DNA from: Costus lasius
Lineage: Eukaryota > Streptophyta > Magnoliopsida > Zingiberales > Costaceae
NCBI GenBank assembly: GCA_027563935.2
Contig: CM050454.1
Coordinates: forward strand, 4,368,001 to 4,432,000
Direction of reading: 5' to 3'
Length of the DNA: 64,000 nt
Shown one piece after another: positions 25,501 to 37,160 of this stretch. The notes under the pieces are model-generated. The model did no database searches. It saw only the letters and a program-made list of their open reading frames with translations, and was not told the DNA's origin. The stretch's first letter is position 1. Every line of letters begins with the position of its first letter. The translations under genes were made by a program, and so were the position numbers.

Positions 25501-28500
25501 AATGATTAGTAGTGCATGAATATATTGTGTTCCATGTTTGTGCATAGAGTAGCTTTCGATGCATCTATTTCCAAGGATATAACAATATTGAACAATTAAC
25601 TAATTATTAATATGATAATATCCAAGGTCATTCATATAATGGACATACTAATATTTGAAAGTTGAAACATTGTTTAGACCCATGAAAACTACACAACTTA
25701 AAATATTCATAGTATTAGGTGATGCTAAGTAGAAACTTGATCTTACAATTGTGCTACAACAATTGCATCACCAACACCGCACCACCAACCACTAGATTAA
25801 ATGCCTTACAAGCACATTTATACAATTGGGTTTACTTGACATTATTATGTTGTGACGTATGGGCTAAAATATTTCAGTTTATGCTAATGTTAAGTTTGAG
25901 TTATATCATGTAATGATCCAATTGGCCTGAATTGATTAAAATTGTTTGTTATATTGATTAGTGCATAAAGTGACAAAGCAAATTGTCAACCCTCTTTATC
26001 TGTTTTAAACCAACTTTTCTTATGCCTTAGAACAACCAGAACAACCTGAATATGAAAAAGAATGTTTCCTTCAAAACTCTCCAAGTTCTCTCTTCATTTA
26101 TCATATTTTTTCTCGCTTATCTACTATTTCAAATCTTTTATCAAAAGTTAAAAACATCTCATCCTTGGTGGTTTTGTACAAGATCATCAATGCCACTAAA
26201 GTTTTCTATCCACCCCTAAACATTCCTAATAGCATAGTGAAGTTCACAACTAGGTTTGAGGCCATTTCATATTGGGCAATAGGACCAATGCATACCAATT
26301 GAGTATGGTACCAGTACATAGACCATATAAATTATCGGACCAGTATGCATATATTATTATATAATATTTGCATATTTTTATGTATTAAATAAATATATAA
26401 TATGCCAGTAAAGACTAGTATAATCAGTATCATTGTGTCAAAATATACAAGTTTCTATTGGTCCAACCCAAGACCGGTGCACCAATAGTTATCTATAACC
26501 ATATTATCATTATGTCAGTTTGTTGTCCCATTACAAACTTCATGCTTCTATATTTATGTCTTATGTTCACTACTTAGCAAAGGTTGATTGCCACATAATT
26601 TTCATGATAATTGCATTGTAAATGCATGCATGTTCCTAGGCTAAAATTCTCGTGTTCTACATTATTCTTGTGGTTTTCTTTACATTGTTCTCCATATTTT
26701 GCACCCTATCTACAATTTGGTACAAATCAACGTACAACTCGTTGTTCTCTCCCTCACTAATTATTTAATTTTTCATCCAAACACCTCATCATTTAACATA
26801 TTTTTGACTTTGCATACAAAATCAAAATAATTATTCCATCCCATCATGTATTTTGTACTTTACTAGTCATATTCTAATCCCTTTTTTCAGTGTTGTTTTC
26901 TTATATGGCTAAACAAGCTCAAAATTTTCGTATGCTGATCAAATCAATTGTGTAATGAACTATTTAACAAAACGTTAGAAACAGAAAAGAAAATGCTTTG
27001 ATTAGATTAACCTAGATGCACAATTATGCACCAAGATCAACTTGATACCTATCGATAAGGTTTATAGCTTATGAGTAACGTAAGTAATCAATTTTAGCCT
27101 TCATCATCCTATCCAAGGGTTGATTAGAATCTTAGAGTAAACCATGAGTTTGACTATTGTTTGACATTTTACACAAAGTAGCCCAGGTCATCTCAATTTG
27201 CTTTCTATTATCAATCAATTATTCAATTAATATGATATTAAAGACATATAGAATTTGTACAATTGAATCAATAATGATTAGTCTAGCTAAGAATCATCGG
27301 TTTAATATTTAAAAAAATTAAGATTCCTCATATCATACAATGCAAGAAGATGAAACAAAAACCTAGGGCACAATACCCAACAATGAATTATCAAATTTAT
27401 CTTCTTGATGTATTACATAACATCAAGTAGGGTAAACTACTTGTAGACGAGTACATGCACCGGCTTAGATGAATTGCTATTTAGATGTGATATCCAAGGG
27501 AGCCTAGGTATGACTGCTTAGATTTGAGCCAAGGTTATGTCATGAGATTTGTGATGACTGTTGTCATTATTTTATTAATTCATTAAGTCAAGATTACTAG
27601 CCTGAAATAGAGATAAGCAATGGTTATTTAATTGCACACAAGATGAATAGTTGATTGAGACACCACACAATGAGAAATGGTCTCTTAGTTATGCTATTGA
27701 GGAACTCCAATCTATAGTTGTCAATCTTACATTTGATACTATTTTAACTAATCATAGTAACGATCTGGTTATTAAAGAGCATGTCAACCTATCATATTGA
27801 GTGTGGAAGATTCTGTCATAGACCATAGGACCACTCCATTTGCTAATTTGGGAGCGGCCATGAGTTCAAGGTTTAATTGGAGATTGAGAGAGAAGGCAGA
27901 CTTACAATTCATATTCTTACTGTTAATTATTAGGACAATCATTTTTATGATTTTCCTTAGAAGCTACCTTCTAATAAAACTTATCATAAAACGTTGCTGA
28001 TTAAAAGTCACTTTATTCTTGAATTATTGCGCCTGTTAATTTTGACTTAAATGAGGAGTTCCATGTAAAACATTTAAGAGGACATTGGAACATAAGTTGC
28101 ACCTTTTCTTAGTTCTTGATTATCCAATTCAGAGGTCTATTGAGCTAATATATACTATATAGGAGTTTTAGTGGTCTTACAGGAATCTAGTTTGTTCTTC
28201 CTTGTCTTACTAGTGAACACATCAAAACATTATGCAGATTGCAAATAGAATTTTAAAAACTGAAGGGCTGTAGTGACAAATTCTGTAAAGCAGCTTGATT
28301 ATGTAGTTTTCTAATATTTTTTATCAATGAATCTTTGGCACAACTACGTGAAATTTTTAGTATCAACTTAAGATGATCAAAGCTTAGTTAGTTTGTGCAC
28401 TTCTTGTTTTTAATTCATATTTCACTCGAATTAAAACAGACACATTCAACATGTGATCAGGATCTAATGGATTTCAGCCTATGATGAACCCAGCACTAGC

Positions 28501-30227
28501 ACTCATTTTACTACCAAAGTGACCCTAAATCAGAACAAATATTCCAATCCACCTTACCCATTTCAATTATACAAGGGTATACAAGAAGTCTGAAATGCTT
28601 TTGTTTGGATTGAGAGGATTGGAAGGAAAGGGAGGGAAGGGATTTGCTTTTCTTTGCCTAACAGCTCACCTTAAGGAGGAAAATGGAAAGTTACCTCTCT
28701 ACTTGCATCCCTTTCCTTCAATGTATGTATGGAATTTCATTCCCCCTCCCTAGGAATAAGCTCTTGGACAAAAGAGATAGAGATGAAGAGAACAACAAAA
28801 TATTGGTGAGACAAAGCATGATGAAACCTTGCAGCAGTCACCAGCTCATCGACCGTTAAAGTAGCAACTTCTCTAATTGGTAACAAGTTGTAATGTACTT
28901 CTCTCTATACGAAGTATGAACAATGTCAGTTCACCAATGGTTGGTGTGAGCACCTGACCATTGTGTGTGATAAATACCTCCTCCCATGACTATTTCCACA
29001 AAACAAAGAATTAGTTACACTATACCAACTAACAAAGATGTTGTCAAGAGTGGGTGTGAGAGCCATTGCAAATGAATTTTCACATTGTTTTAGAAGGGAT
29101 GCATGCATCTGAACCACATTCCACATCAAATATTGAGTACTATGGAGCAAGAACGCACATACAACAACTTTAGCAAGCCAATTATGCAGCCTTATATTTC
29201 GGTGAGCCCAAGTTGTTTTGAATCATGTAGAACGGCAAACATGAACAACATAAGCTTTTATTATCCAAATTGAATTGCAATTTCTTATACATAACAAGCG
29301 GGATGCAAATAATGTCTTACATTAGATTGTTTATATATTCATAATTAAAATTTTACAGCTGGCTTCATGATGATAGGCCATGCATTCATGTGACATGTTT
29401 TCTCTTTACTGATATTGTTTAATTTCTAAAAAGTTTTAATGAAAAAGTTTTAACTACGGGTTGAATTTGAATATGCATTTACATATGAGCATGACCTCAA
29501 CAACTTATACAATTTTTAAAAGCTTGCATTTCTGTAACAGACAACTAACGTCATGTGAACCCTGTGGAAGTGATAGCAAATGCTCGTCAAACTAATTTTG
29601 AACAGAGGAGACACGCCTGTAGAACTTAAGAAGCAAATTGAGAGGTACGATTCTACACACCAGTATTTGCAATGATATTTACGCATCAAACATCCTAATT
29701 TCTTCAAACTTGAAAGGAGATAAGATGTTTTTAAGTGATGCATTATACACAGATAGAAGGTGGACATACATTGGCCCTGATCTCAAGTGCGTCTCGGCAA
29801 ACAAAACGGAGTCAAAAGGCTCCTTGCCATGCTGGAGGAAGAAGACCCACAGCTTGTTGTCCGAAACCAATACCTTCCAAGACTTGCACACGAGACTCGA
29901 CCTGGCGGCCTCCTTCGACCCGAGAAGCTTCAGTATCTGCACAAACACATCAGTAGGAATCTTATCCAGATCACCCATGGACAAGGGATCGTGATCACCG
30001 TCGATGGACCCCGACACGTCGCCTCGGTCCGGAGTCTGCCCCGGGCGTCCGAGGGCGGAGCCCAACACATTCCTCAACACCAACGCCAACAAGACCCCGA
30101 GGAGCTCTCGGATTCTCCGAGCTAGTGTTTGGAGGAGGCGGGGATTCGCGGGTGGATCGACATTGGGGTAAGACGGAGACGCGATCGAAGTGGAGCCTGT
30201 CGATCTCCGCCTCATATCTGTGGGCAA
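8896..30227 (-). CDS. ARP8: Actin-related protein 8 (F-box plus actin-like domain), 12 exons
   Basis: Plant ARP8 joins an F-box to an actin fold; in Arabidopsis it is reported as nucleolar. I built the model from family similarity and GT-AG borders. Exons in transcript order: 30227-29770, 23676-23591, 22950-22880, 22734-22667, 22374-22313, 21579-21494, 19591-19510, 18105-17963, 17703-17555, 16710-16577, 16427-16309, 8973-8896. They total 1536 nt with every phase agreeing (511 aa). The F-box is at residues about 85-130 (IPTDVFVQILKLLG, VCKSWKVLVSDNKLW) and the actin-like part runs from about 180 (GSGYCKFGWSKYAAPSGR, LYAARRTSGIVINIGF, VVLSGGTSCLPGLPE, VIPPPYGTDSAWFGAK). The C-terminus WCITRDQFHQKSRRN is in exon 12. 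Oddities: DAGSG where DGGSG is usual (exon 2/3 join) and about four residues fewer at the exon 5/6 join. The start is the first in-frame ATG; a second Met lies 4 codons on. No frameshift or stop is seen, so it is probably active. Confidence 0.92.
10601..10701. mobile_element. Tourist-like hairpin MITE, about 100 bp
   Basis: GTTTCCTTGGATGGAATCC at the left is mirrored by ...TTTCATCCAAGGAAA at the right, and inner ACACATTGAAT is mirrored by ATTCAATGTGT, so the whole stretch folds into one stem. It belongs with the other TTTCCTTGG elements of the window. The exact target duplication is unclear. Confidence 0.6.
13454..14143. mobile_element. Tourist-like MITE with CT-rich minisatellite core, 690 bp
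   Basis: The ends GGCCTTGTTT and AAACAAGGCC are exact inverted repeats, flanked by TAA at 13451-13453 and 14144-14146. The core (about 13590-14040) repeats CGCC-AGCTCGAGCTCCGCCTC-like units. An ATCACGTG palindromic motif near the right end parallels one in the 4991-5847 element. It lies within ARP8 intron 11. Confidence 0.8.
14680..15210. repeat. Purine-rich then pyrimidine-rich simple-sequence region
   Basis: 14700-14830 is rich in GAAGAAGAG-type repeats. 15065-15210 is rich in TCTTCTTCCTCT-type repeats. They form a loose inverted pair inside ARP8 intron 11. Open frames on both strands follow from the repeat composition and are not called as genes. Confidence 0.5.
15245..15353. mobile_element. 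Tourist-like hairpin MITE, 109 bp
   Basis: GGCTATGTTCAGTTGGATGG at the left is mirrored at the right end (CCATCCAACTGAACATAGCC). The flanks are TCA and TTA, one base off a TWA duplication. It is close to a perfect stem-loop and could be processed to small RNA if transcribed with the intron. Confidence 0.75.
15545..16160. repeat. CT-rich minisatellite, CTGCCTGCGAGCTC-type units
   Basis: Imperfect units such as GCTGCCTGCGAGCTC and GCCCCTCGCTACCTGC recur through the stretch. It ends with a small inverted repeat (AAATAACTCGCG against GTGAGTTATTTT, about 16121-16156). The 141- and 155-codon plus-strand frames are repeat artefacts. Confidence 0.65.
22489..22526. repeat. (TA)n microsatellite within a GGTACC-type repeat
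   Basis: An uninterrupted TA dinucleotide run lies in ARP8 intron 4 between 'ggtggtaccaatag' and 'gataccgaccatgg', at the loop of a dispersed palindromic repeat. Confidence 0.8.
23677..29769 (-). other. ARP8 intron 1, 6.1 kb
   Basis: It separates the F-box exon from the actin-like exons. It is AT-rich with no second gene evident. It contains two GGTACC/accggta-type dispersed repeats (about 24590-24745 and 26265-26480). The other open frames here are short and match no family I know. Confidence 0.75.
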
Positions 30228-31345
30228 GAAAGGATGGGGTTGGAGAAGAGGTGGATTTGTGCAGGATCGAACTGGATAGGGTTTGATCCGGTGAAGTGCC
30301 CGAGGAAGGAGGGGCAGAAGCGAGGGAGGATGAGACGTGTTGGTTGATACTTGATGCTGAAGCAGACGCGCAGCGATGAAGCCAGTTTGAAATCGAGGAT
30401 CCTACGCATTAGTATTTGTAAATAAGATCTTAAAATCAGTTAAAGGAATATCACTTATGAGCACTGGCCGTCCGATCATAATTGCATATTTGGTACGATT
30501 TGGAGAGAATCCGAACTCGAAGACGCTGGACTCCGATTGCGCGAGGGCTGCAGTTGGGAGATGCGCGTGGAATATGTTCGAGCGGCAGATGGGTCCCCCA
30601 CATTTATGCAGTCCAGCGCTTGGTATGAAAAGGTAGGAATGAATCCTGGATGGAGGAATGCAGCTGAGCAAGAGGCCCGCCACGTTTGATGAGAAACGGA
30701 TGGGGATTAAGACATCGGGTCTAGGCGTTTATGAAAGCCCATTAGAGGCCACTAGCCAGCCCGCAGTCAGAACCCTCGATCCCTCTCCTATCGCTCTAAC
30801 TTCCACTCGCCGCCCGCAACAAATCAAGATCCAGCCCCCTCAGCTCCAATTCGGTTTAGAGTCGCCGCCGCCGCAACTCCTCGCGCCTTTCTCTCTGCTC
30901 ACGTCGGCATCGTCAACTCCGGCTCACGTCGCCAACGCCGGATTCGTCGTCGTTCCTCGCACCGCCGGTCCGCCCAGCCTCCATTCTCGTGCTATTTCCG
31001 AAGTTCCCACGCTCGCCCATCCCGCCCTGCCAATCAATCTCGCCGCAGCCCTCAGCGCTACCTTGGTTCCCTTCCGCCACGTTCTGATCCTCGTCGCACC
31101 GATCCGCATCATTGTCGCGCCAAATTCTAAAGCGAAATCTGCAAGGTCACCTGTTCTGGCCCCGAAGATCACGCCGACATGAATCTCGGCGACCAAAAGT
31201 ACCGCTGTTCTGCGTTGCCGCGCCGAGTTGATTCTCGCAAAAAAGAAGAAATCAGCCCGCAGCTTGGGCTAGTGGTTTGGCCCATTGGATCCACTCAGCC
31301 CAACCTCCTCAAGCAAGCAGACTCGCCCAATCCAGCCTACTCATA
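30228..31345. promoter_or_regulatory. ARP8 upstream region and GC-rich spacer before the LTR element
   Basis: The first few hundred bases must hold the ARP8 5' UTR and promoter. The DNA from about 30740 is C-rich with a 174-codon plus-strand frame (30658-31182) of low-complexity composition. I see no recognisable domain in it and do not call a gene. The phrase 'ttggcccattggatccact' and neighbours resemble degraded LTR-element DNA, into which the 31351-34605 element inserted. Confidence 0.35.
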
Positions 31346-31350
31346 CCAGC

Positions 31351-32680
31351 TGTCACGCCCCGGTCGGATCGTCCTGAAAACAGCCCTTATCCGCTGTCTC
31401 AGGGCTATCCGGCGGAACACCGGAACGTAACTCACCATAGGGTTTCCGGCCCCAAAATTAGAAACCCTAATCTCCCCGGATAATTTTTATCCCCAAAATA
31501 CAATTCGCACGGAGAAAACCCTAACCCTAATTTAGAAATCCGAAATCAATCCCTAAATCAAAATTACCTCCTCTGATTTTGACTTTGGTCAAAATCACGT
31601 TCGCCGATTAATTTCCCCCTTGCTGACGTCGGCGTGACGTCAGCCCTCGATTGAAAACTCGCCGCCGCGTTAAATTTCCGTTGCTGACGTCCGCTGACGT
31701 CAGCGATCCAATTCGATTTCGAAAACGAAATCGCAGATCCAAAATTGAGCGTTGACCGGCTCAATTTTGACTCTTGCCTCGAAACGAACGCCACGCGTTC
31801 GTCTTCTTCGTTTCGCCTCGGACGAGTGCCGCCTGCACTCGTTCGTCGGCGGTTTTCCCCCACATCCGGAGTCTCCGGCGTTTGGCTGGAAGAACGTTGC
31901 CGGAAGCTTTGTGAACTCGGGGAAGAAGACTAGGGTTTGGAAGAAGCTTGTATTCACCCTAACGGAAGCTTACAATGCCGCCGACCCCTTCGGCGCCCCC
32001 ATCCCTCCCTCGCCGGCCGCTGCCGGTTACATTCGCTCTTATCACTCGCTCCTACTCGCCGACGCCATTGACGCCGGAGTCTTCGCCCCCTGGCGGCATC
32101 AGAGCCCTGCTCTGGAAGAGGCGACGGCGCCCTCGCCGTCGCCGGTGGAGTCGCTCCCCGGCGCTCCTCTGTGGTGTCGCCCTCTGCGCACCCCGAGCTC
32201 GTCTGCCTCGTCGAGTCTTTATAGGGAAGCTTCTCCGCGACCGAGTCTTCCGCGAAGCCTTCGTCGTCATCCACTGAAGACGCCGCCTCGCTCCCATCTT
32301 CGTCGTCCGCGTCTGTCGCACGCGGTGGCGAGCTCGCGTGGCTCGCATCCGAGTTTCGTGCGGCTTCCGAAGCCTCGCGCTTGCGTCCCGAGTCTTGTGC
32401 GCGCCCGCCGCTCGCGAAGCTCGCGCGAATGAGGAAGATGTCGCGTCCGACTTTGTCGTTGGCAACCCGTTGCCTTGCTGCTGGAATCCGAGTTCGAAGG
32501 AGACGCTGCGGACGAAGATGATAACGCTGCCGCTTTCTTCGATTTGGGGTGGTCAACATTGGATGTTGACCGCCCAATCTTCCTCCCATTTGAGTTCTGT
32601 TGAGTGGACCTTGGTGTGGGTTTGGGCTAGGTCTGGCCCAAGAGTCCATGGGCTTGGACCGGGTTAAACCAGGCCTGACA
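31351..32680 (-). repeat. LTR (3' LTR of the minus-strand element)
   Basis: 1330 bp, identical in length to the partner at 33276-34605. Long open frames on both strands occur in both LTR copies because of high GC and few stops. They are not treated as genes. Confidence 0.9.
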
Positions 32681-32694
32681 ATTCTCCCCCACCT
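32681..32694 (-). promoter_or_regulatory. Polypurine tract of the LTR element
   Basis: On the minus strand AGGTGGGGGAGA lies directly before the TGTCAGG start of the 3' LTR. This is the usual plus-strand primer position of LTR retroelements. Confidence 0.75.
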
Positions 32695-32874
32695 GATTTG
32701 AACATCGTCCTCGATGTTCCATGCAAGTTGAACACTGGCCCTCCAATGTTCAAAGTCCTCCATCCTCTGATGATGAATGTTTGCTGCACCATGCTTATAA
32801 CAACCTGCATCAAAAAACTTGTCAAGGATAATCTTGCTTCACCATATTTGCTGAACTCAGCTGAACCTCGATGT

Positions 32875-33185
32875 CCCTGACACCGGCATCGACGCCCCTG
32901 GCGCCGGCATCAACGCCCCCTGGTGTTGGCATCAACACGCCCTGGTGTTGGCATCAAAGCCCCCTGCTTCGGTAAAGGATCTGCTGACCCCTCTTCATCA
33001 CCCTCCTGGTGATGGCATCAGAGCCCCCTGCTCCGGGAAGTGATCTGGCAATCACTGAGCTCTTATAGAGTCTCCTTCGATGTCCCCTGACATCGGCATC
33101 GACGTCCCTGACATCGGCATCAATGCTCTTAGACATTGGCATCAACACACCCTAGTGTTGGCATCAGGACCCCTGCCCTAGAAGA
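32875..33185. repeat. Short imperfect repeats in the element's internal region
   Basis: Units such as GGCATCGACGCCCCTGGCGCC, 'ggcatcaacgccccctgg' and GACATCGGCATC recur with changes about every 20-30 bp. No coding capacity is recognised. Confidence 0.6.
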
Positions 33186-33261
33186 ACGACACTCCTTGTC
33201 GCCGGTGGTGATGGTGTTGCCTCTCGGATCCTTCTGATTCACCTTCATGGCTGAATCTTTA

Positions 33262-33272
33262 GCTCTGATACC
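33262..33272 (-). promoter_or_regulatory. Primer binding site (initiator tRNA-Met type)
   Basis: Minus strand GGTATCAGAGC, separated by three bases from the 5' LTR end. It sets the element's orientation. Confidence 0.8.
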
Positions 33273-33275
33273 TGT

Positions 33276-34605
33276 TGTCACGCCCCGGTCGGATCATCCT
33301 GAAAACAGCCCTTATCCGCTGTCTCTGGGCTATCCGGCGGAACACCGGAACGTAACTCACCCTAGGGTTTCCGGCCCCAAAATTAGAAACTCTAATCTCC
33401 CTGGATAATTTTTATCCCCAAAATACAATTCGCACGGAGAAAACCCTAACCCTAATTTAGAAATCCGAAATCAATCCCTAAATCAAAATTACCTCCTCTG
33501 ATTTTGACTTTGGCCAAAATCACGTTTGCCGATTAATTTCCCCCTTGCTGACGTCGGCGTGACGTCAGCCCTCGATTGAAAACTCGCCGCCGCGTTAAAT
33601 TTCCGTTGCTGACGCCCGCTGACGTCAGCGATCCAATTCGATTTCGAAAACGAAATCGCAGATCCAAAATTGAGCGTTGACCGGCTCAATTTTGACTCTT
33701 GCCTCGAAACGTACGCCACGCGTTCGTCTTCTTCGTTTCGCCTCGGACGAGTGCCGCCTGCACTCGTTCGTCGGCGGTCGTCCCCCACAGCCGGAGTCTC
33801 TGGCGTTTGGCTGGAAGAATGTTGCTGGAAGCTTTGTGAACTCGGGGAAGAAGACTAGGGTTTGGAAGAAGCTTGTATTCACCTTAACGGAAGCTTACAA
33901 CGCCGCCGACCCCGTCGGCGCCCCCATCCCTCCCTCGCCGGCCGCTGCCGGTTACATTCGCTCTTATCACTCGCTCCTACTCGCCGACGCCATTGACGCC
34001 GGAGTCTTCGCCCCCTGGCGGCATCAGAGCCCTGCTCTGGAAGAGGCGACGGCGCCCTCGCCGTCGCCGGTGGAGTCGCTCCCCGGCGTTCCTCTGTGGT
34101 GTCGCCCTCTGCGCACCCCGAGCTCGTCTGCCTCGTCGAGTCTTTATAGGGAAGCTTCTCCGCGACCGAGTCTTCCGCGAAGCCTTCGTCGTCGTCCACT
34201 GAAGACGCCGCCTCGCTCCCATCTTCGTCGTCCGCGTCTGTCGCACGCGGTGGCGAGCTCGCGTGGCTCGCATCCGAGTTTCGTGCGGCTTCCGAAGCCT
34301 CGCGCTTGCGTCCCGAGTCTTGTGCGCGCCCGCCGCTCGCGAAGCTCGCGCGAACGAGGAAGATGCCGCGTCCGACTTTGTCGTTGGCAACCCGTTGCCT
34401 TGCTGCTGGAATCCGAGTTCGAAGGAGACGCTGCGGACGAAGATGATAACGCTGCCGCTTTCTTCGATTTGGGGTGGTCAACATTGGATGTTGACCGCCC
34501 AATCTTCCTCCCATTTGAGTTCTGTTGAGTGGACCTTGGTGTGGGTTTGGGCTAGGTCTGGCCCAAGAGTCCATGGGCTTGGACCGGGTTAAACCAGGCC
34601 TGACA
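33276..34605 (-). repeat. LTR (5' LTR of the minus-strand element)
   Basis: 1330 bp, paired with 31351-32680. The outer end abuts the target duplication CCAGC at 34606-34610. Confidence 0.9.
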
Positions 34606-34610
34606 CCAGC

Positions 34611-35335
34611 AGTCCCCTTTGGTCCAGCCTAGCCAAACCTAACTAAATTTATAACTATATTTAGCAAAATGGTAATACTATTTTTATATTAAACATTTTA
34701 ATTTTGGAAATAGAATGTTGACTAATCCTTATATATATAATCGTGAACCCAGATTTCAGTAAAAAGGGATACGGACAGAAAAACTTTCTAAGTAGAGATC
34801 CTTCCTAGAAATTTCTATGTAGGGATCTTTGTTTTTATAGTAAAAATATTTTTTTTAAAAAAATATATATTCTTAATATGCATATTTTAAGCCTTTTTAC
34901 TAATATTATCGGGTAAAAAATTACGCATAATAAAAATTTTTATAAAATATTATCATAAAAAATTATCTATAATGATAATATTTTATATAATTTTTTATCC
35001 TTCATAAAATTTTAATTTAGAGGGTATAGATTAAGAATGTATAATTTTTTTTAAAAAAAATATTTTTCTGAATAGGTCCTACCTAGAAAACACGCTTGAT
35101 ACAGATTATTATCATGCTTGATTTGGAAAAAAGATTTCGCTTAAGGGTCCCTTCTGCGCGTGATCACAGAAGGGACGCTTAGCCTTTCAGACGTATCTTG
35201 ATGCATAGTCTATTACACAGAAAAAATCAATGCATACGTTCTGAAGTTATTAGATCCGGCGTAAATGAAGAGGAAATTTTTAACCTTCTTGGTCAACGTT
35301 ACTGACTGACTTCTTAGGGTTAAATTTTGAGTTTT
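34611..35335. other. AT-rich intergenic DNA with small palindromes
   Basis: No gene is seen. A clear inverted repeat, GTCCCTTCTG / CAGAAGGGAC, lies at about 35148-35175. The stretch 34790-35090 has CCTAGAAA-type motifs and long AT hairpins that may be a decayed MITE, but no ends could be fixed. Confidence 0.4.
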
Positions 35336-35419
35336 CACAACCCGCTCTTTCCGTCAAAATTTCTCTCGCTCCCTGTTATCATCATCGACGCGATTTCCAG
35401 CCAACTGTAGCCATCGTCG

Positions 35420-35590
35420 TCTCCGTCAACCCTGCTGGAGACGATCTTCGATGATCTCTGGCCCTCTCCGTTGACGCTATTGTTGTCTCCGGCGACGATC
35501 TTCGGCGATCTCTGGCCCTCTCCGTCAACGCTACTGCTGTCTCCGGCGACGATCTCCAGCGAACTCTAGCCCTCTTCGTCTGCCGCTGCC
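35420..35590. repeat. Tandem repeat, about 69-bp unit, 2.5 copies
   Basis: The unit carries GACGATCTTCGGCGATCTC followed by TGGCCCTCTCCGT and 'gacgctattgttgtctccgg'. It repeats at about 35440, 35505 and 35570 with changes. A 71-codon minus-strand frame spans it and is a repeat artefact. Confidence 0.7.
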
Positions 35591-36647
35591 TCTGCACAAA
35601 ATTTTTTTTCTAAAGCGTCCCCCACTCGCTGCTCTAATTTTGGCGGAGATGGAAAGAGGAACAGGGGTGATTTATGACAGTAAGGTTTGTCATCTAATCT
35701 TAGATCCGTAGTGTCTTTTGCTTTGGCTTCTTCTCTTTCTTCTATTGTTTCTTCTGTGGATTTGTGTTCGTGATTGATGCTGTTTGTTCTTGTCTTTACG
35801 GTTAATATTTCTGTATTGATCTGAATGCCTATGATTTACAGGGAAGTATCTAAAAGAACAGAATACCAATGGTTTATGAAATTTCATACATTAGCAAGTA
35901 ATTTTATTTCATCTAAATGGAATGTAACTAGTTCTTTCTGTTTCTCAACTATACACTGTAATATGCTGTATTACATTGTATGATAACAAGTATCATACTT
36001 TCAACTTGTTTATGGCTTTGTTTTGTGTAGGATACATTTGCCTTTAGTTATTTTTTATTAGTCTTTTCTTAATTATTCATCATCTGAGCAGTATCCTTGT
36101 TGTTCTGTTTTCTTGTTGGAGTGCCTTCCATTTTCTTGTGTATCCAAGAACTGGTCAGAGAACGAAGATTTAATTGTTGCCTTATTGTACACTGAAATAT
36201 GTTGGTCTTAATGTAGTCTCATAAGTTTGTCCAGTGTGATAATTAGGCATAAGATGCACATAACTGAATCTACCCTTTTGCTTATGGATTATTTTGAATC
36301 TTATATATAATCTATATTTGTGTAGTAACTATAGTCTCATATCCAGTATGAATGTATGAAAGATAAGATTCAGAAAACTGATTTATACTCTTACTTTTGG
36401 GTAGCACTGCTTTTGTGGTTTTCTGTTTTCTGGTAGTCAGCAAGATCGCACAGCTACTAGTTTAGATCATCTGTTTTACCTGCTTTACACTAACCTACAT
36501 CTTTTGCTCCACATGTGTTTTTATGTTTCATTGAACTTGCCTTGAGTTGTATTGTCTTTTTTTTTTGTTTCATTCATAATTCTATGTAGTTATTTAGGAA
36601 GTTTATCTCATGTATTGGTTTTTCTTCTTTTTACTACTACTTTTTAG

Positions 36648-36850
36648 ATTATTGCTCTTAGAAGAGCCAAAAGGAGGAATATGAAAAGACTTGTTTTAGC
36701 TTGCGGTGGAGAGGCTGTTAATTCTGTTGATGACTTGACTGAAGACTGCCTTTGTTGGGCTAGGCTTGTTTATGAGCATTGGTGAAGATGAGTACACCTT
36801 TGTGGAGAATGTGAAAAAAATCTCGCTATTATACCATCTTGATTAAAGGG
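36648..36850 (+). pseudogene. CCT6: CCT6 (chaperonin TCP-1 zeta subunit) exon fragment, frameshifted
   Basis: Translation gives [20 protein letters not shown] then [20 protein letters not shown] and YEH, matching the apical/intermediate part of plant CCT zeta. After YEH several bases are missing, and the family's [12 protein letters not shown] reappears in another frame, followed by a further shift and an early stop. An intron-like T-rich tract with a TTTTTAG acceptor precedes it, so this is a piece of unspliced genomic DNA, not a retrocopy. No other CCT6 exons were found nearby. An intact CCT6 is a cytosolic TRiC/CCT ring subunit that folds actin and tubulin; this copy cannot act. Confidence 0.85.
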
Positions 36851-36889
36851 TCAGGGACAGTTGTTGAATTTGCAGGCTCGTATTTGTAA

Positions 36890-37160
36890 GTGGTTTTGTA
36901 TATGGTTTTGTAAGTGATGTGTTTATATGTGATAGTATTTTGTAAGTGATAGTATAGTCTGGTGTTATTGGGTTTTGTAAGTGACAGTATTTTGTAATGC
37001 AGGAAAGTATTTAATTTGGTTTGTAATTGATGTTTTTGTGTATGATAATTTTGTACCTGTTAGTAAATTTTTGTAAGTGATAGTATAGTTGGTGTTATTG
37101 GGTTTTGTAAGTGACAGTATTTTGCAATCAGAAAAGTATTTATTAGTTTTGTACATTCTC
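36890..37160. repeat. Local duplicated T/G-rich stretch
   Basis: The segment 'ggtgttattgggttttgtaa' plus 'gtgacagtattttg' occurs at about 36962-37000 and again at about 37091-37130, with 'gtaagtgatagtatag' before each. It lies between the CCT6 and EMC3 fragments. Confidence 0.6.

Larger units (their letters stand above)
31351..34605 (-). mobile_element. Complete non-autonomous LTR retrotransposon, 3255 bp
   Basis: There are two 1330-bp LTRs with TG...CA ends (plus-strand TGTCACGCCC...AGGCCTGACA), a 595-bp internal region, and an exact 5-bp target duplication CCAGC at 31346-31350 and 34606-34610. Orientation is minus: next to the right LTR the reverse strand reads GGTATCAGAGC (initiator tRNA-Met primer site), and next to the left LTR it reads AGGTGGGGGAGA (polypurine tract). 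No gag or pol domains remain; only a pol-tail-like frame (MEDFEHWRASVQLAWNIEDD) runs into the PPT. The LTRs differ at about two dozen positions by eye, so insertion is fairly recent. Confidence 0.9.

Noticed and set aside
30658..31182. 174-codon plus-strand frame divergent from ARP8
   Set aside because: Pro/Ala/Ser-rich composition of C-rich DNA, no domain, and it overlaps an antisense open frame; it could be 5' UTR or LTR-derived.
31752..34574. Long open frames (226, 269, 283, 231 codons) on both strands
   Set aside because: They lie in the two GC-rich LTR copies of one retroelement, repeat in both LTRs, and show no domain.
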